A stretch of 64,000 nt of DNA from Acanthochlamys bracteata. Taxonomy: Eukaryota; Streptophyta; Magnoliopsida; Pandanales; Velloziaceae. The notes under the pieces were generated by a model, which saw only the letters and a program-made list of their open reading frames with translations, was not told where the DNA came from and did not search any database. Position numbers and translations under genes: made by a program. The stretch lies in assembly GCA_019914995.1 (NCBI GenBank), contig CM034126.1, positions 11,847,001 through 11,911,000 of the forward strand, given 5' to 3'. Below are positions 20,894 to 36,382 of this stretch, piece by piece (position 1 is the first letter of the stretch; every line of letters begins with the position of its first letter).

Positions 20894-22594
20894 CTATCTA
20901 TAGGTAGCCTCAGCCTCAGCACTCATTTGATGTTTATTTTTTGCCGTCAACATTAACTCTTGGACTTTCTGTTTTGCTACATCCATGCCTGTCCTTTCAA
21001 GTGTCCCAACTAAGGCAGTGTATGTCTGCTGCTTGGGGATAAAACCCTTCAAGACCATTTCCTCAAAAAATAGGCAAGAATATTCTATATTTCCAGTCAT
21101 ACACAACCCCTGAACTAAAAGAGTATATGTTCCTAAGTCAATACTAACATCTTTTTTTAACATATCTGCCACGAGATACAGCAATATTTTCAGCCATCTC
21201 CTTTTACAACACAGTTTAAGTAATGGGTGGTACGTCTTAATGTCAGGCTTGCAAGAGTTAGCTCCCATTCTCAGTAATAAGTTCAATGCATTATCTTCTT
21301 GAGAATGATCACAGGCAGCTGTGATCATTGTATTATATGTGTTTACGTTTGGAGAGATCCCATTCTTGCACATTTCCTCAAATATATCATTAGCATCTTG
21401 CAGCCTTCCCACTTTGCTAACTATATAAATCAAGGAATTATATAATGGAGTATCAGCAGTACATCCATCTCTTTTCATCTTCTCTAAAACAAGGAAAGCT
21501 GCTTCTGTTTCCTTTGCCTTCCCTAGAGCATGCATTATGATGGTATAGGTCACAACATTTGGTTTACATCCTCTTGCATGCATCTCATCAATAATATTAT
21601 AAACCTTGCTGAAATTCTTCACTTTACAATATGCTTCAATCAAACTAGTATATGTAATTACACACGGCTCATAACCACATTCAATCATTTCATTTAATAT
21701 TTTAAGAGCCTCCTCTATATTTCTTGCTTGGCACCAACCATGTATTAATGAATTAAAGCTACGGGCATCAGGAGCTATCTTGCTCTTTAGCTCCATAAAT
21801 ATGTTAGTTGCATGCTTTACACTCTTCTCCTTGCACAAGGTGTCCAAGAGTATGTTCATGGCCATCGTATCTTGCCCAACACCAAAACGCTCTATACCAT
21901 GGAACGTTCTTATGGCATCACCCCATTTCCCAGCACCAGCAAGTCTTCTCATGACCTTTGCCATAGTATTCAAAGATACCAAACCGCCAAGCTGAACCAT
22001 ATCTTGAACCAATTTCCACATTGCAACAAACTGTTTCGATTTTCCAAGGATATCGACCATAGTATCATATGAGTCTGAAGAGTGCATGAAACCTCCTTGT
22101 GCTGCAGCCCACTTGAAGAAGCCAAAGGCTGATACCCAATCATTGTTGAACCTTTTCAAGATTTTCTCAACTAAAATGTCTGTAGCCTTGACACACAAGT
22201 TATCTAGAGTTTGAGCAACAGCCTCAGGCGAGGTGAACCTGCTAATTAGAATGCGGCTGATTTCCTCAGCATCAGTTTCCTCCATGCTAATCTCCTTAAC
22301 CACAAGCTTCAAATCACCCTTCCAATATCTAAACTTCTGACTGACATCCCAATCAGCCAAGCTCTCCAACTTTGTAGGAAGCACAAAATCATCATTATCC
22401 AAATCCATGCCGCAAGATTTATTGCAGTTTAAATACCTGACAGCATCATGAGAATCAACTATGCTACTGAATGCCCTGAAGATATTGCCTGTCAGCCCAA
22501 TTCTAGAGCAATTCATGCGAGATGGTACCATTCTAAGCATAAACCACATCAAATACCCAGCAAAATCTGTGAAGCCTTGCGGTTTGAAGTTCAA
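20894..22594 (-). CDS. P-class pentatricopeptide repeat protein, probably mitochondrial (At3g04130-like)
   Basis: Intronless 566-residue protein. From about residue 150 it is a run of roughly ten 35-residue PPR motifs, for example FNSLIHGWCQARNIEEALKI, TYTSLIEAYCKVKNFSKVYN, TYTIIMHALGKAKETEAAFL and TYNTMITAACDHSQEDNALN. PPR proteins bind organelle RNA and guide its processing; there is no E, DYW or SMR tail, so it is P-class. It resembles At3g04130 from memory. The N-terminus is rich in Arg, Ser and hydrophobics without acids, as in a mitochondrial presequence; the Mets at residues 16 and 19 are alternative starts. The stop codon lies 29 bp from the start of the BUD32 pseudogene on the same strand. 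Confidence 0.92.
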   Translation of the reverse strand: MNFKPQGFTDFAGYLMWFMLRMVPSRMNCSRIGLTGNIFRAFSSIVDSHDAVRYLNCNKSCGMDLDNDDFVLPTKLESLADWDVSQKFRYWKGDLKLVVKEISMEETDAEEISRILISRFTSPEAVAQTLDNLCVKATDILVEKILKRFNNDWVSAFGFFKWAAAQGGFMHSSDSYDTMVDILGKSKQFVAMWKLVQDMVQLGGLVSLNTMAKVMRRLAGAGKWGDAIRTFHGIERFGVGQDTMAMNILLDTLCKEKSVKHATNIFMELKSKIAPDARSFNSLIHGWCQARNIEEALKILNEMIECGYEPCVITYTSLIEAYCKVKNFSKVYNIIDEMHARGCKPNVVTYTIIMHALGKAKETEAAFLVLEKMKRDGCTADTPLYNSLIYIVSKVGRLQDANDIFEEMCKNGISPNVNTYNTMITAACDHSQEDNALNLLLRMGANSCKPDIKTYHPLLKLCCKRRWLKILLYLVADMLKKDVSIDLGTYTLLVQGLCMTGNIEYSCLFFEEMVLKGFIPKQQTYTALVGTLERTGMDVAKQKVQELMLTAKNKHQMSAEAEATYR

Positions 22595-23158
22595 AAGCCT
22601 AAAACAGTTGAAAGACTTCAGCTTTATTATGAGAAACAGATGGGCTATCTCAAAAGCAGCACTACTGACTGTCCAATCCTAGGTCTATCAAAAAGAGTTG
22701 TTAAACTAAAAAGCATCATATCAACCACCAGTCTTGAACTTTGGCATAGCATCAAAGAAAGAAAACTGCAAATCTTAAGTTGGTTTCATCGAGCTACAGA
22801 ACATGGAGACTAAACAGAAACGGCAGTTGGGATTTTGCCGAAAGAGCAAATACAGAAAGATCGCAACTGATATTGATAGAGCTACATAATAGTCAATAAT
22901 ATCCTGCACACAATAAGGATACATAAATATAAGTAGAGTAAAACAATAACTGTAACCATTGCTTTGTGGAGCCAGATAGTCATCCCAAAAAGATGAAACA
23001 AATTCCATATATGAAACCATCTTTTTCAACAGACAACAATCACACTTAAAAAATTCCTCTATCTCAAAACACAGGTAGAACAAAAAGAAACAAACTTTGT
23101 CATTATAGTTCTATTATTATACCTTTTATATCAAAGTTGATCAATCGGAGATTAAAAA
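22595..23158 (-). other. 5' flank of the PPR gene
   Basis: No convincing coding sequence. A 102-codon minus-strand frame at 22775-23083 is Cys- and Phe-rich without family resemblance, and I treat it as chance. The stretch probably holds the PPR leader and promoter; no clear TATA box was assigned. Confidence 0.4.
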
Positions 23159-23229
23159 ATGGCGCCGGTAACAGAGAAGATGAGAAGGGTAACGAATAGT
23201 GGGCAGAAGGTTGGCAGACCCGACCTGTC

Positions 23230-23385
23230 ATTGAACTGGCAATGTCTCCGGGTCACTGGATCACGGTGTAACCCGTCGAGTACACTAGGTAACCCACTGG
23301 ATCAAACTGGGTCGAGAAGATCTGAAGAAGAAGAATAATAAGCGAAACGGCGAACAAGCACGAACAGCATCGGCAAGATCGATAC
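23230..23385 (+). repeat. Dispersed repeat, copy 2 (related to 14507-14640)
   Basis: Contains internally repeated GGGTCACTGGATC / TAACCC words, then CTGGATCAAACTGGGTCGAG. A 59-codon frame from 23159 and an Arg/Ser-rich frame at 23427-23714 overlap or follow it and are probably repeat-derived. Confidence 0.45.
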
Positions 23386-23746
23386 TGCCGCCGGCATTTG
23401 CTGCTGATCAATCAAAGAACAAGAAGATGGACTACCGCCGTCGGCGTTTGCTGCGACAACCGCGAGCAAGCGTTGCTCCCGATGGAACTTCGAACAACGC
23501 TAATAACAACGACGATCAGAGAAGCAGCAGTAGAGGCAGTTGGACGGAGGAGAATAAGTCGAGGGCAGCAGCGGCGATCGTGAGCAACAATAAGAAGGAA
23601 GAACCCCAGTCCAGAAAAAAAGAAGAAGAAGAAAAAGAATTTGTTAGTTCTTTTTTAGTAAGTACCGCGTTAACCAGGTTGATCGAATTAATGTTTCTCT
23701 TTTTGAGTCCCTAATTTTTATTTAAATCACATAATTCTCCAAACGC

Positions 23747-24548
23747 AAGGTGACAATTTATGATCTAATTTTATAATTTAATATAAAATTAATTCATTTA
23801 ATTCAAATTAAAACAGTAAAATTTGATTTATATAAATATATAAATTAAATTATAATTAAATAAATTTAATTTAATTATTAAATAGATCGAAATAGATCAA
23901 TTCAAAATTATTTCTTTAATTTGAATTGTTATTTTGAAAGAAACAACTATTTATAATATTTTAACCGTATAATAAAATTTTAGTAATAAAAAATTTTATA
24001 ATAATAATTTATAAAATATTAAATTATATTATATTATATTTATAATTAATTAATTATTTTTATATTTTTAATAAAATAATATAAGATAATAATTATAATC
24101 TTATTAAAAATATTATTATTTTAATGACGAAATTCAATTTTGCAGAAAACTTTTTATCAAAATTTTATCAACTAGTTATATTTATAATTTTTTTATCAAA
24201 ATTTTTACTATATATTTATAATAATAAAATTTTAACTAACACTAAAAAAATTTTCTTTAAATATTACTGACGAAGATAATAAAGAATGCACATTTTAGCG
24301 AACACATTATATCTCTTCACAAAAATATAGCGCATATTTATTCCAACTGATTTTATAATTTTACTCAAATTTAAAAATATAAAATTAATAATTAATAATT
24401 TTAATTATTAAATAAATCGATCTAAATTTGAATTAATTATTAAATATATTTAATTAGAATTGATAATTTTGATCTGTATAAATTAATAAATTAGATTAGA
24501 ATTAAACGTATTTGACTGTGATCCACCAATTCAAATTGTTATCCGAAT
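23747..24548. mobile_element. Non-autonomous hAT-like element, copy B (inverted relative to copy A)
   Basis: Read on the minus strand it follows copy A at 12279-13073: the end ACAATTTGAATTGGTGGATC matches GCAATTTAGGTTAGTAGGTC, and the middle (24120-24250) matches 12625-12750 with blocks such as AAAATTTTATTATTATAAAT. The other end AAGGTGACAATTTATGATC fits the family terminus. No transposase frame is visible and I see no clear target duplication. Confidence 0.6.
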
Positions 24549-25009
24549 GTTTGAATCAATTCAGTTTTCATAATTATATTTCATATTTCTAATTACATTC
24601 TAACAAGCAAATATCAGCTTTTAATAAGAACAATTGTAACATAATTCAACATACTCTATTTTAAAGGGAAAAAAGCTTTTATATAAGTTTCAAAAACAGA
24701 TAAATATAATAACAGAATCCTCTAGACAAAAATGTCCCTCTTCTCTTTCTTTCATTTTTCCCTCCTCCTAACTTAAGCCCCACTTTTTGTCCCAACACAA
24801 TAAACGTAGAACAAAAAGGAAACGTTCTATAAACTTCATCATCGATTTTTACTGTCTGTTTAGATGCATAGATAATAAATAAGAATACTTGTTTAGATAG
24901 TAAAATAAATAAGTGATACTAGAAAACTCTGCTAAAGACTAAAATATCCTTAATAGTTGAATAGTTGATCTTTATTAAAAATTGATCATTAAAAAAAAAA
25001 ACTAATAGC

Positions 25010-25252
25010 TCCTTTGGCATTGCTTATTTCTATTTCATTCAAACTTTTTATTTCATATTTTCAATAAACTTTATAAAACATTCTACTGAATTTTTTTAAT
25101 TTATAAAGTATAAAATTTTTTATATTATGTGATCGTGTTATTACCTATTTTTGTTAATATTTTGAATAAAAAATAAAACTTATTTTTTATTTCCAAAAAT
25201 AATATTTCATTCTAAAAAGTTGCTTTTTAAAAAACACTACCAAACTTCCCAT
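25010..25252. repeat. AT-rich palindromic MITE-like repeat, copy 5
   Basis: Left end CTCCTTTGGCATTGCTTA and right end AACACTACCAAACTTCCC are recognisable inverted repeats around the shared AT-rich core. Confidence 0.6.
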
Positions 25253-25717
25253 AAAATTAGTAAAAGAGATTAGTAAATGAATACAAATCAGTGAAATTCA
25301 ATCCACAAACCAATTCTTCACCTTCAACAAATCAAGACTTCAATGAAACGACAAGTTTTTCTTTTTTTGTTGTGAATCAAATAATCACCTTCTTATCATT
25401 GCAGCAAGCAGAAGGTACTTCATGATCCACCACTGCTGTTGCACAACAACAGAAAACCAACACAAGCAACAACACCACTACTATCACTCACCAACACTGG
25501 ACAATCAAAACACAAAACCTTCTTTATAAAAAATTTGAATCTTTTCCACACTCGACAAACAATCAGTAAACAAATGATCACCAGTAATACTCTAAAGCAA
25601 GAATAAATGCAAGCAACTTTCTGGCTACATCAGTTAGGGAAATTCAATAAGAAACTAAACTTATTATAAAAGAATCCATCAGGCAAAAAAAAAAAATCAA
25701 AACCACAGCTGTACCAA

Positions 25718-25800
25718 GCAAGCATGCAAAGCAATCAAAGCAGAGCACGCATGCATGCAATCAAAACAAGTAAATAAACTAAAGCAAGCATGCAATCAGC
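25718..25800. promoter_or_regulatory. Cluster of GCATGC (RY-type) motifs
   Basis: Four GCATGC words, two of them overlapping in CGCATGCATGCAATC, occur within about 80 bp, spaced by repeated AGCAATCAAA / GCAATCA words. RY (CATGCA) elements are bound by plant B3 factors such as ABI3/FUS3/LEC2. No adjacent gene explains them except the RUVBL2 pseudogene 1.2 kb downstream. Confidence 0.35.
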
Positions 25801-26968
25801 AGTACAGAACCATAGTATGTAGCTTAGGGAAATCCAACAAGAAGAACAGCTAATATTAGAATGTTTTTACTTGCTTTTGGCTTGTGTGCGTATTCAATTT
25901 CATGTTTTACATATTAGTGCTACATTTAAACTACAAACTATGGTTGCAAAACTGAAGGTCCAAATGCAAAACACTTCCTAAATATTTGACCAAAGTCTTT
26001 AATCCTCCAAAAAAGAAGGGATAACAACCAACTAGATTATAGATAGAAAATATAAAACAAGTTTCAAATTGTGTTAGGGAGAATCGAGACATGTTAGTAT
26101 AAGTTCTTGAATAATCTTCAAGCATGTTTTATACTCAAAGCATTCTCTGTCAATAACACAACCAATGTTCAGATCAAAAAATGCATGACAAATGAGTACA
26201 TAAAATGCCAAACTTGAAATCTTTGCATGGACTAGCACACCAAGAGAAAATCATATTTGTTTCCCATCTTTCTTTTTTTATAACATATATGTTATCTTAA
26301 TTGACAAAAATTTGCTCAAAAAGGCCATAAATTTATTTAACAGTCAAGGTTTCTCCTGAAAGGAGATCATAGAGTTTTCAGATTAGAAGTATAGAAAAAC
26401 AACTCAAAATCAATAGTACATAAAAAAAATTATCATTAAACATATCAAAATCGGAATTGAAAGCCAATAAACAAGAACTTAGTTTCAACAAATAAACAAA
26501 AAATCTTTCTCAAATCTGCGTTAATTCTCTTCTTAGAAGTAGATCTCGGTAATATCCATCACCAACAACAAAATTCTGAAAAAATTTCAGAAAAAAAATT
26601 TCAATCAAAACATAAAAAATGACGTAGATCAAACCTACGGAATTAATAAACTAAATCTGATTCGGCCAAAGAAGATGAAATGAAGAACAAGAGAGAGAGA
26701 AATAAACCAGCAAAGGAGGGCGAGAAGAAAACCGGAGAATGAAGGAGAGGCAGCCGTCGGCAGGGGTAGAAAGAATGGCGCGAAAACAGTAGTGGGACTG
26801 CACGAGAGAAAGAGATATAATGAAGTAGGGCAGCGTACGAGGACAATGGGAGCGAATTTGTCTCCCATATAACTATGAAATAGTGACAAAGATGGATAAC
26901 TGCTCCCTTTCCTTTCCTCTAATAAAGTATTACCAAACGGGTAAAGGTTCGGAAATGCTTTTCCTTAA

Positions 26969-30932
<3,964 letters not shown>

Positions 30933-33900
30933 CTCCACTAGGTCAGCGCCTCATGTAACCTGGTAACTGATCGCCTTCTTTGTCTAATCTGAATGTATAC
31001 ACATTAATGCCAGGAATCAAATTTAATGCAGGTCCATTAATTCTGTCAAGTAATGTAATATACAATGTTTTACTTTGTTATTGACTGTTATTTTGTCTAA
31101 GTACAATCCTAGAAGCTGCGAGGCCTTCCGGGAGAGAGAGGTGAGACGTGGTTTTTGTGTGCATGATCAGGGAACATGTATTTTGCTTCTAAAATGTATA
31201 CAGATCCCAATGGCTATTGCATAAAATACATATTTTGGCCAATTGAAATTTGACGTGCTCTGAGGAGTGCAGGCGTTGGTATCTACTGATCATAGGGTTT
31301 TAATCAGTTGCTTAGCTTTGATCAATGAAAGTCAAAATACTATATCACTCTTTGCTGTAGTCTTGCCAAACAACAGCCTATAGAGCAATAGACCTGAATT
31401 TTTAGTAGCGCAGATAGTTTGGAACTCACGGAAAATGCAATGGAGTGATGGTGGTGGAGACCATGTGGTTACAGTCCATGCATGCATGTATATACGTTTG
31501 ACATTGTCTATCCAGCTAAGCTATGCTATGCTTCCTAGCTGTGTGAGTAGGACAGGGAGGAGCTAATAACAGTCAGGAAAAACAGGTGGTGATTGAGCTC
31601 GGGAACTAACTCTGGCGTCGAGCCTGAGTCATCGGAAAGCTCTCCGGAGCACGTTCGAGTGTGCGTAGGCATGTGATATGTGTGCATGCGTGCCTACTCC
31701 ACGTGTTATGCATGTGGTCTTGTACTGGTTGGGGGCACATGCTTAGCATGCTCAATGCACTACTTACCTGCACAGTCCTATACACTTACAGTCAAAAAAG
31801 TAGTAGTATTAACTCAATTAAGTAGTTCAAAATAACATCTGTGACTGTTAATTGTCTCTCTGAATATGTGTCTGCCAGTGAGATAGAGGATAAGACTTGG
31901 ACGAGTGTAGTACTTCTTCCTTGCTTACATAGCAAAGGCAGAGGCGAATACACATGGGAGGAAGAGGCAACTGATACCAGTGCGTACACAAAATAAAATA
32001 AAACAAAGACCTATGTAAAGGCTCTCAAGTTTGGAAATTGCTTCTCTGTAATGCATTGGAAGCTGCCTTATTCTTTATACATGTTGTTGCAATTTGATCG
32101 TACATGATGAAGATAGATATACTACTTTTAAATGCTCATCAGTATTCATGTAGGGAATAAGTTTTGTTGGCATAAGAGGATGTTTGAAAGTATTCTTGAA
32201 ATAGAGTTTTTTCAAAATATAAAATATTTTTATTTTTTTTAAAATAAATTTTATTTTTTTATTTTTAAAATATTTTTTATTTTTTTTTTTTTTTTAAAAA
32301 AAATATATATATAATTAAAAAAATTTCACTACATAAAATTTTTTTATTTTTTAAATTTTTAAATATTTATAAAAATTTATTAAAAAATATTAAATAAAAA
32401 AAAAAATTATTTTTTTAATAAGCTAAGCCAAACCGTCTATAGAGTATTTATAGAGATAAGACTCCAACTGGTATTTCTGGTATATAAACTGATACAATCT
32501 TAAAAAGGGTTTGGGGGGATTCAGGATGCAAAAAAGATGCCAACTCCATACCTTCCAGATATGTTACATTCTTTAATTTATAAGATTTTTATATGTTGAG
32601 TGAAACATTCCAAAATGTTTTTTTTTTTTTCCTAATATTTCCTTTTGCCTTCATCTCCTCAACGTTGCAGAAAAAAAAAATACTTGGGAGAGTTAATGGA
32701 TTTGATTATATGGTGTTGCAGCTGGGACACATGACCCAATGACAGTTTGAAAGGAGACAGCATTGGAGGACCAAAAACAATTAAGAAACAGAAACAACGC
32801 ACAGGTGGGTAAATGAGATCCAGTTGAGAGGGAGATGCAACGTATTGAATTCACCTTCATCTTTTCCTCAAGTGATCCATCTTTGAAAATTTTTGCATCA
32901 TTTAGATAAACTTTTGGGAATAGGAATTCCTCTTCAAGTCTTCAGTGTTATTGTAGCTCTTCTGGTATATGAAGTCATTGGAGTTAATTTTTCTTTCATT
33001 TGCTTTTAGGTAAGGTAAGATAAATTAACGTGCAGTAGTGTAAGGACTAAACTCTGTCCTCAAACCTAGAGACACTACTCTTTCCAGAACCCTACGGAAA
33101 AGATCTTTAAGTTATATTTATATATATAATATATAAGAGTTGATAAAGCCATGCTTCGTACATATCTGTTTGAACCATTACTGAATAGCAAAAGCAGATG
33201 AGTTGGTTTCTCTCCCTAGTTAAACCAATTAATGCTGCAAAGGTTATAAAAACATAGTAGGTATTCAACAATGCAGTAAAGCTGATGTAGTAGTAGTAAA
33301 GTGCAGAGGGCTGTGACTTTATTTATCAGTGCCTTAGCTGTAGAATCATGTGCATGATAGATGATCTTGCCCCAAATATACCCTCAAACTGTTCTACTAT
33401 CGCTGGCATCTCCATTAGTAGAAGAGATGTATAGAAGCTAGCTAGTCTGATATGTCAGGACTTCACTTAAAACCCTACTGACTTCCATGAAATCATTTCA
33501 TTTCTCTGCATGCTTCTGCCTTTGTTTTGGCCTCCTTTGCCCTTGAACACTTACCATCAGATTTGTGAGAATAGTTTTCGTTGCTGTTGTTCTTCAAGGA
33601 CAACCTGGTGGTTGTTTGGAAATGACCACTCTAGTGAAAGGGGAAAAAAAAAAAAGAAATCCATATTTGATTAGTTATCCAGGTTAATTCTTGCCCTTAA
33701 CATTGCCAGACTTTAATTGCTGGAATTAGTCTAGTTCACTTCTACTTGAGCAAATTTAGAATTCAAGTTGGAGATTCAGATGTTGAAAACGAGCGACTCT
33801 AGGATAGCGTTAGGCTTTCATAATATAGAGACTCAAACTGGATTATAGTAATATACATCAATTCCTCCCGTGAAGAACTATTTGTAGGTGAAAGAATTAG

Positions 33901-34527
33901 TTCGATAGACGGAGATTATGAATATAGTTTGGATCGTTAAACTAGACATAATAGTGAGTTTTTAGATTTTAATTATGCTATAGGGCAACACAAAAAGGAA
34001 AAACTGCTTGAAATTTCCGCCATAAACATATGACCATATCAAGCAGAGACAGGATGAAACAAGTGAAAAGATCAAACTGATAGCTAGCCAAAATAACACT
34101 TACTTATATTACATCTACATGCATTAGATTCACATTCTATAATAACTTTTATATTTTTTACTACAATCCATTGTGGTCTGGAGTAAGGAAAGAGCATGAG
34201 CAAGGACATAATAGAAGCATGTAGAAATCACAAGTCTGAATTAGCCAACAACCCTTCTCATTCATTCATTCATGACAAAAGAAAGAACTTGAATCTTTCA
34301 AAAGGGAACAGAAAGATGGATTTACTTTTTCCTCCCCTTCCCTTCTTCTTTGCTTTCTTTCAGGTTGCTCCCCATATCATGGACATGCTTTGAATGAAAA
34401 AATAAAATAGAGGAAATAAGAAGAATGAAAAAATAAAAACTTGGGTAAGATTTCTTGAAGATGGCTCTGGCATTTTGGTCCCAACTGTCTCTGATACTTA
34501 GAGCAAGAGAATGTAAGACTTGTTTCT
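30933..34527. other. Intergenic, about 3.6 kb, no supported gene
   Basis: Holds an AT-rich palindromic repeat at 32166-32438 and, at 31480-31760, a patch with CATGCATGCATG, GCATGCGTGC, a CACGTG G-box and GCACATGCTTAGCATGC. I found no coding frame with family resemblance and no known microRNA that I could recognise. Confidence 0.5.
32166..32438. repeat. AT-rich palindromic MITE-like repeat, copy 6
   Basis: Left end GGATGTTTGAAAGTATTC and right end AAGCTAAGCCAAACCGTC flank the shared AT-rich core; this copy has long poly-T runs. Confidence 0.5.
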
Positions 34528-35439
34528 CTACCATTTGTTCTTCTTGTTGTCTTTCTCTTCCCTTTGTTTCTGTTAACACAACAAGCATATTAAAACATGC
34601 AATGAAATTAAAAAGAGTTTTAGAAAGAACATTAATTTTGCTTTCAATTTATTTCATGGAAAGAAACTAAGGTTAGTAACTCAACTGGTCTTGGATTCAC
34701 TGGGGAGGAAGATTGAATGTGTCCTTGATGATTCTTCAAACCAGGACTTGTCTGTAAAAATGTTAGATAGATAAAATAAAGTTTTGTAAAACAAAAAGGA
34801 AAAATTGTTGCAATTATCAGAGAAATTGTGAAAATTTGATTCGAAGGAAATGTACCTTGAAGTGTGTAGCAGAGAAGCAAGAAGAGAACTCAAGAGCTTC
34901 ACAAGAATCTTTCATGTCAGTCCCACCGAAGCTGCATTGCTAAAAATCACAAATAGTCCAAGAAAACAAAGAAATCAATCAAAGGAAAAACTAAATCCAA
35001 AGTTTTTCAAAATCACACGACAGAGAGAAGGAAGGCAATGCGAGACCTTAGAGAAGGTGAAGAAGGGAGAGCTAGCAGTATCATCAAGAAAAGAAGCCTC
35101 ATTGTTATTATTGTTGTTGTTTCTCTGCAACTGCTCTGCTTCAACTCTTCTTTTCTTCCCAACAGTTGTAGCGTTCACCATTGCAGCAGCAGAGTAGTAG
35201 CTGCAGCAACTGAAATCTTCTTCATGGAAATGTGGAGGACCAGAAGAAGCATCAGACACCATTGAAAGATCTTCTTCTTCTACTTGCTCAAAATCTCCAT
35301 CGAAGCAAGAAACATTACTTGGTTGGTCATCAAAGTACATCGTCCAACCACTCTGGCACCCGCTGCTGCAGTCGGAAGCATCTTCTTGGTCTTGTTCTTC
35401 TTCACAAACTTTTCTTCCTACCGATCCTTTTCTCAACAT
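34528..35439 (-). CDS. SOB FIVE-LIKE (SOFL) family protein, four exons
   Basis: Exons 35047-35439, 34857-34939 with one extra base (34856), 34686-34751 and 34528-34569 join in phase 0, giving about 194 residues from MLRKGSVGRK. The SOFL signatures are both present: SGCQSGWTMYFD (about residues 25-36) and DLSMVSDASSGPPHF (about 55-70). Later blocks DDTASSPFFTFSK and SCFSATHFK match the conserved tail, and the Lys-rich end KQREEKDNKKNKW fits the family. SOFL proteins affect cytokinin levels and signalling in Arabidopsis; their biochemical activity is unknown. An in-frame ATG 28 codons upstream would add a hydrophobic Phe-rich leader, but this overlaps a probable 5' leader intron (acceptor TTTCTCTCAG). 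The last two joins are the least certain; reading through exon 3 instead ends at 34644. Confidence 0.82.
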
Positions 35440-35744
35440 TGTTCTAACAAATAGCTGAGAGAAACAGAAAAGAGAGAAGTTAAATAAAAATAAAAAGAAC
35501 TGGTTTGTTGTTAGCTTCTTCAATCTATTTCCTTCTTTTCTACTTCATTCATTTCATTTCGTGGCTTTAGTTCATGTGCAGAGAAGAGGGCAGCAGTAAT
35601 ACCAATAGGACCCGGATCACAAACCTGGTTTGTCCACGTCTCGTTCACTCTCACTAGTTATTTTTGTTGCTTTTCTCTGCTCTCAGGTGAAACAGCAAGT
35701 AGTAGTTGGGCCCTTTCGGCCCTTGTTGCCATTTAATATACGCT

Positions 35745-35936
35745 TTATTTTTAAACTTCACACTTTTTTAATAAATTTATATTATTTTATCAAATTTATT
35801 TAAAAATTTATAAAATATAAAATATATCTACATTATAAGTTTATTATTTTTAAATAAAAACAAACTTATTTTTTTAAATATGATAAAAATATATTTATTA
35901 TAAAAAATATTTTTTAAAGTATTTTCAAACAGCTAC
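35745..35936. repeat. AT-rich palindromic MITE-like repeat, copy 7
   Basis: Shared AT-rich core ending AAAGTATTTTCAAACAGC. The left terminus is diverged. Confidence 0.4.
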
Positions 35937-36367
35937 TAAAACATCTTGCCGCGTGTATGGCTAACGTAGTCACGTGAAATCGAAACACCGTATTAATGAT
36001 TCACAATTCATCCATTGTTATCACAAATTATATAGTAGGATTATTAGCTCTCGCACAATTGGGAATTAAGATGTGATTGTTTGTGTCAAAAGATTGTAAA
36101 CATGATAATAGGATCATAGTAATAACCTATGCTTTATATTATACTATATGGTAGCAACTAGTTGGATTTTTATTTGAAGTTAAACCTGTTTCTATCTTGA
36201 ATGAAAGGTATAGTCCTACAGTTATATGGATAGAATTCGACACTTCCTTGAATTACTATTAGCATATTTTCAGTGATACCATAGAGATGTCTCTTACATT
36301 TTTTAACTTGAATTTTAATGGAATTCAACTAGAACAAGTAGTAATATCGAAGTTAGACTATATCTTG

Positions 36368-36382
36368 CGTGTGTGTGTGTGT
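36368..36382. repeat. (GT)n microsatellite
   Basis: A short uninterrupted GT dinucleotide run of about seven units. Confidence 0.8.

Noticed and set aside
21780-22813. Plus-strand frames opposite the PPR gene
   Set aside because: Antisense shadows of the PPR repeats; no splice structure or family resemblance.
22775-23083. 102-codon minus-strand frame rich in Cys, Phe and Tyr upstream of the PPR gene
   Set aside because: No recognisable domain; composition fits chance translation of leader or promoter DNA.
23427-23714. 95-codon Arg/Ser-rich plus-strand frame
   Set aside because: Follows a dispersed repeat and is low-complexity; no evidence of a gene.
31540-31630. GACAGGGAGGAGC considered as a miR408-type passenger strand
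   Set aside because: The match is only partial and no complementary mature miR408 sequence occurs within hairpin distance.
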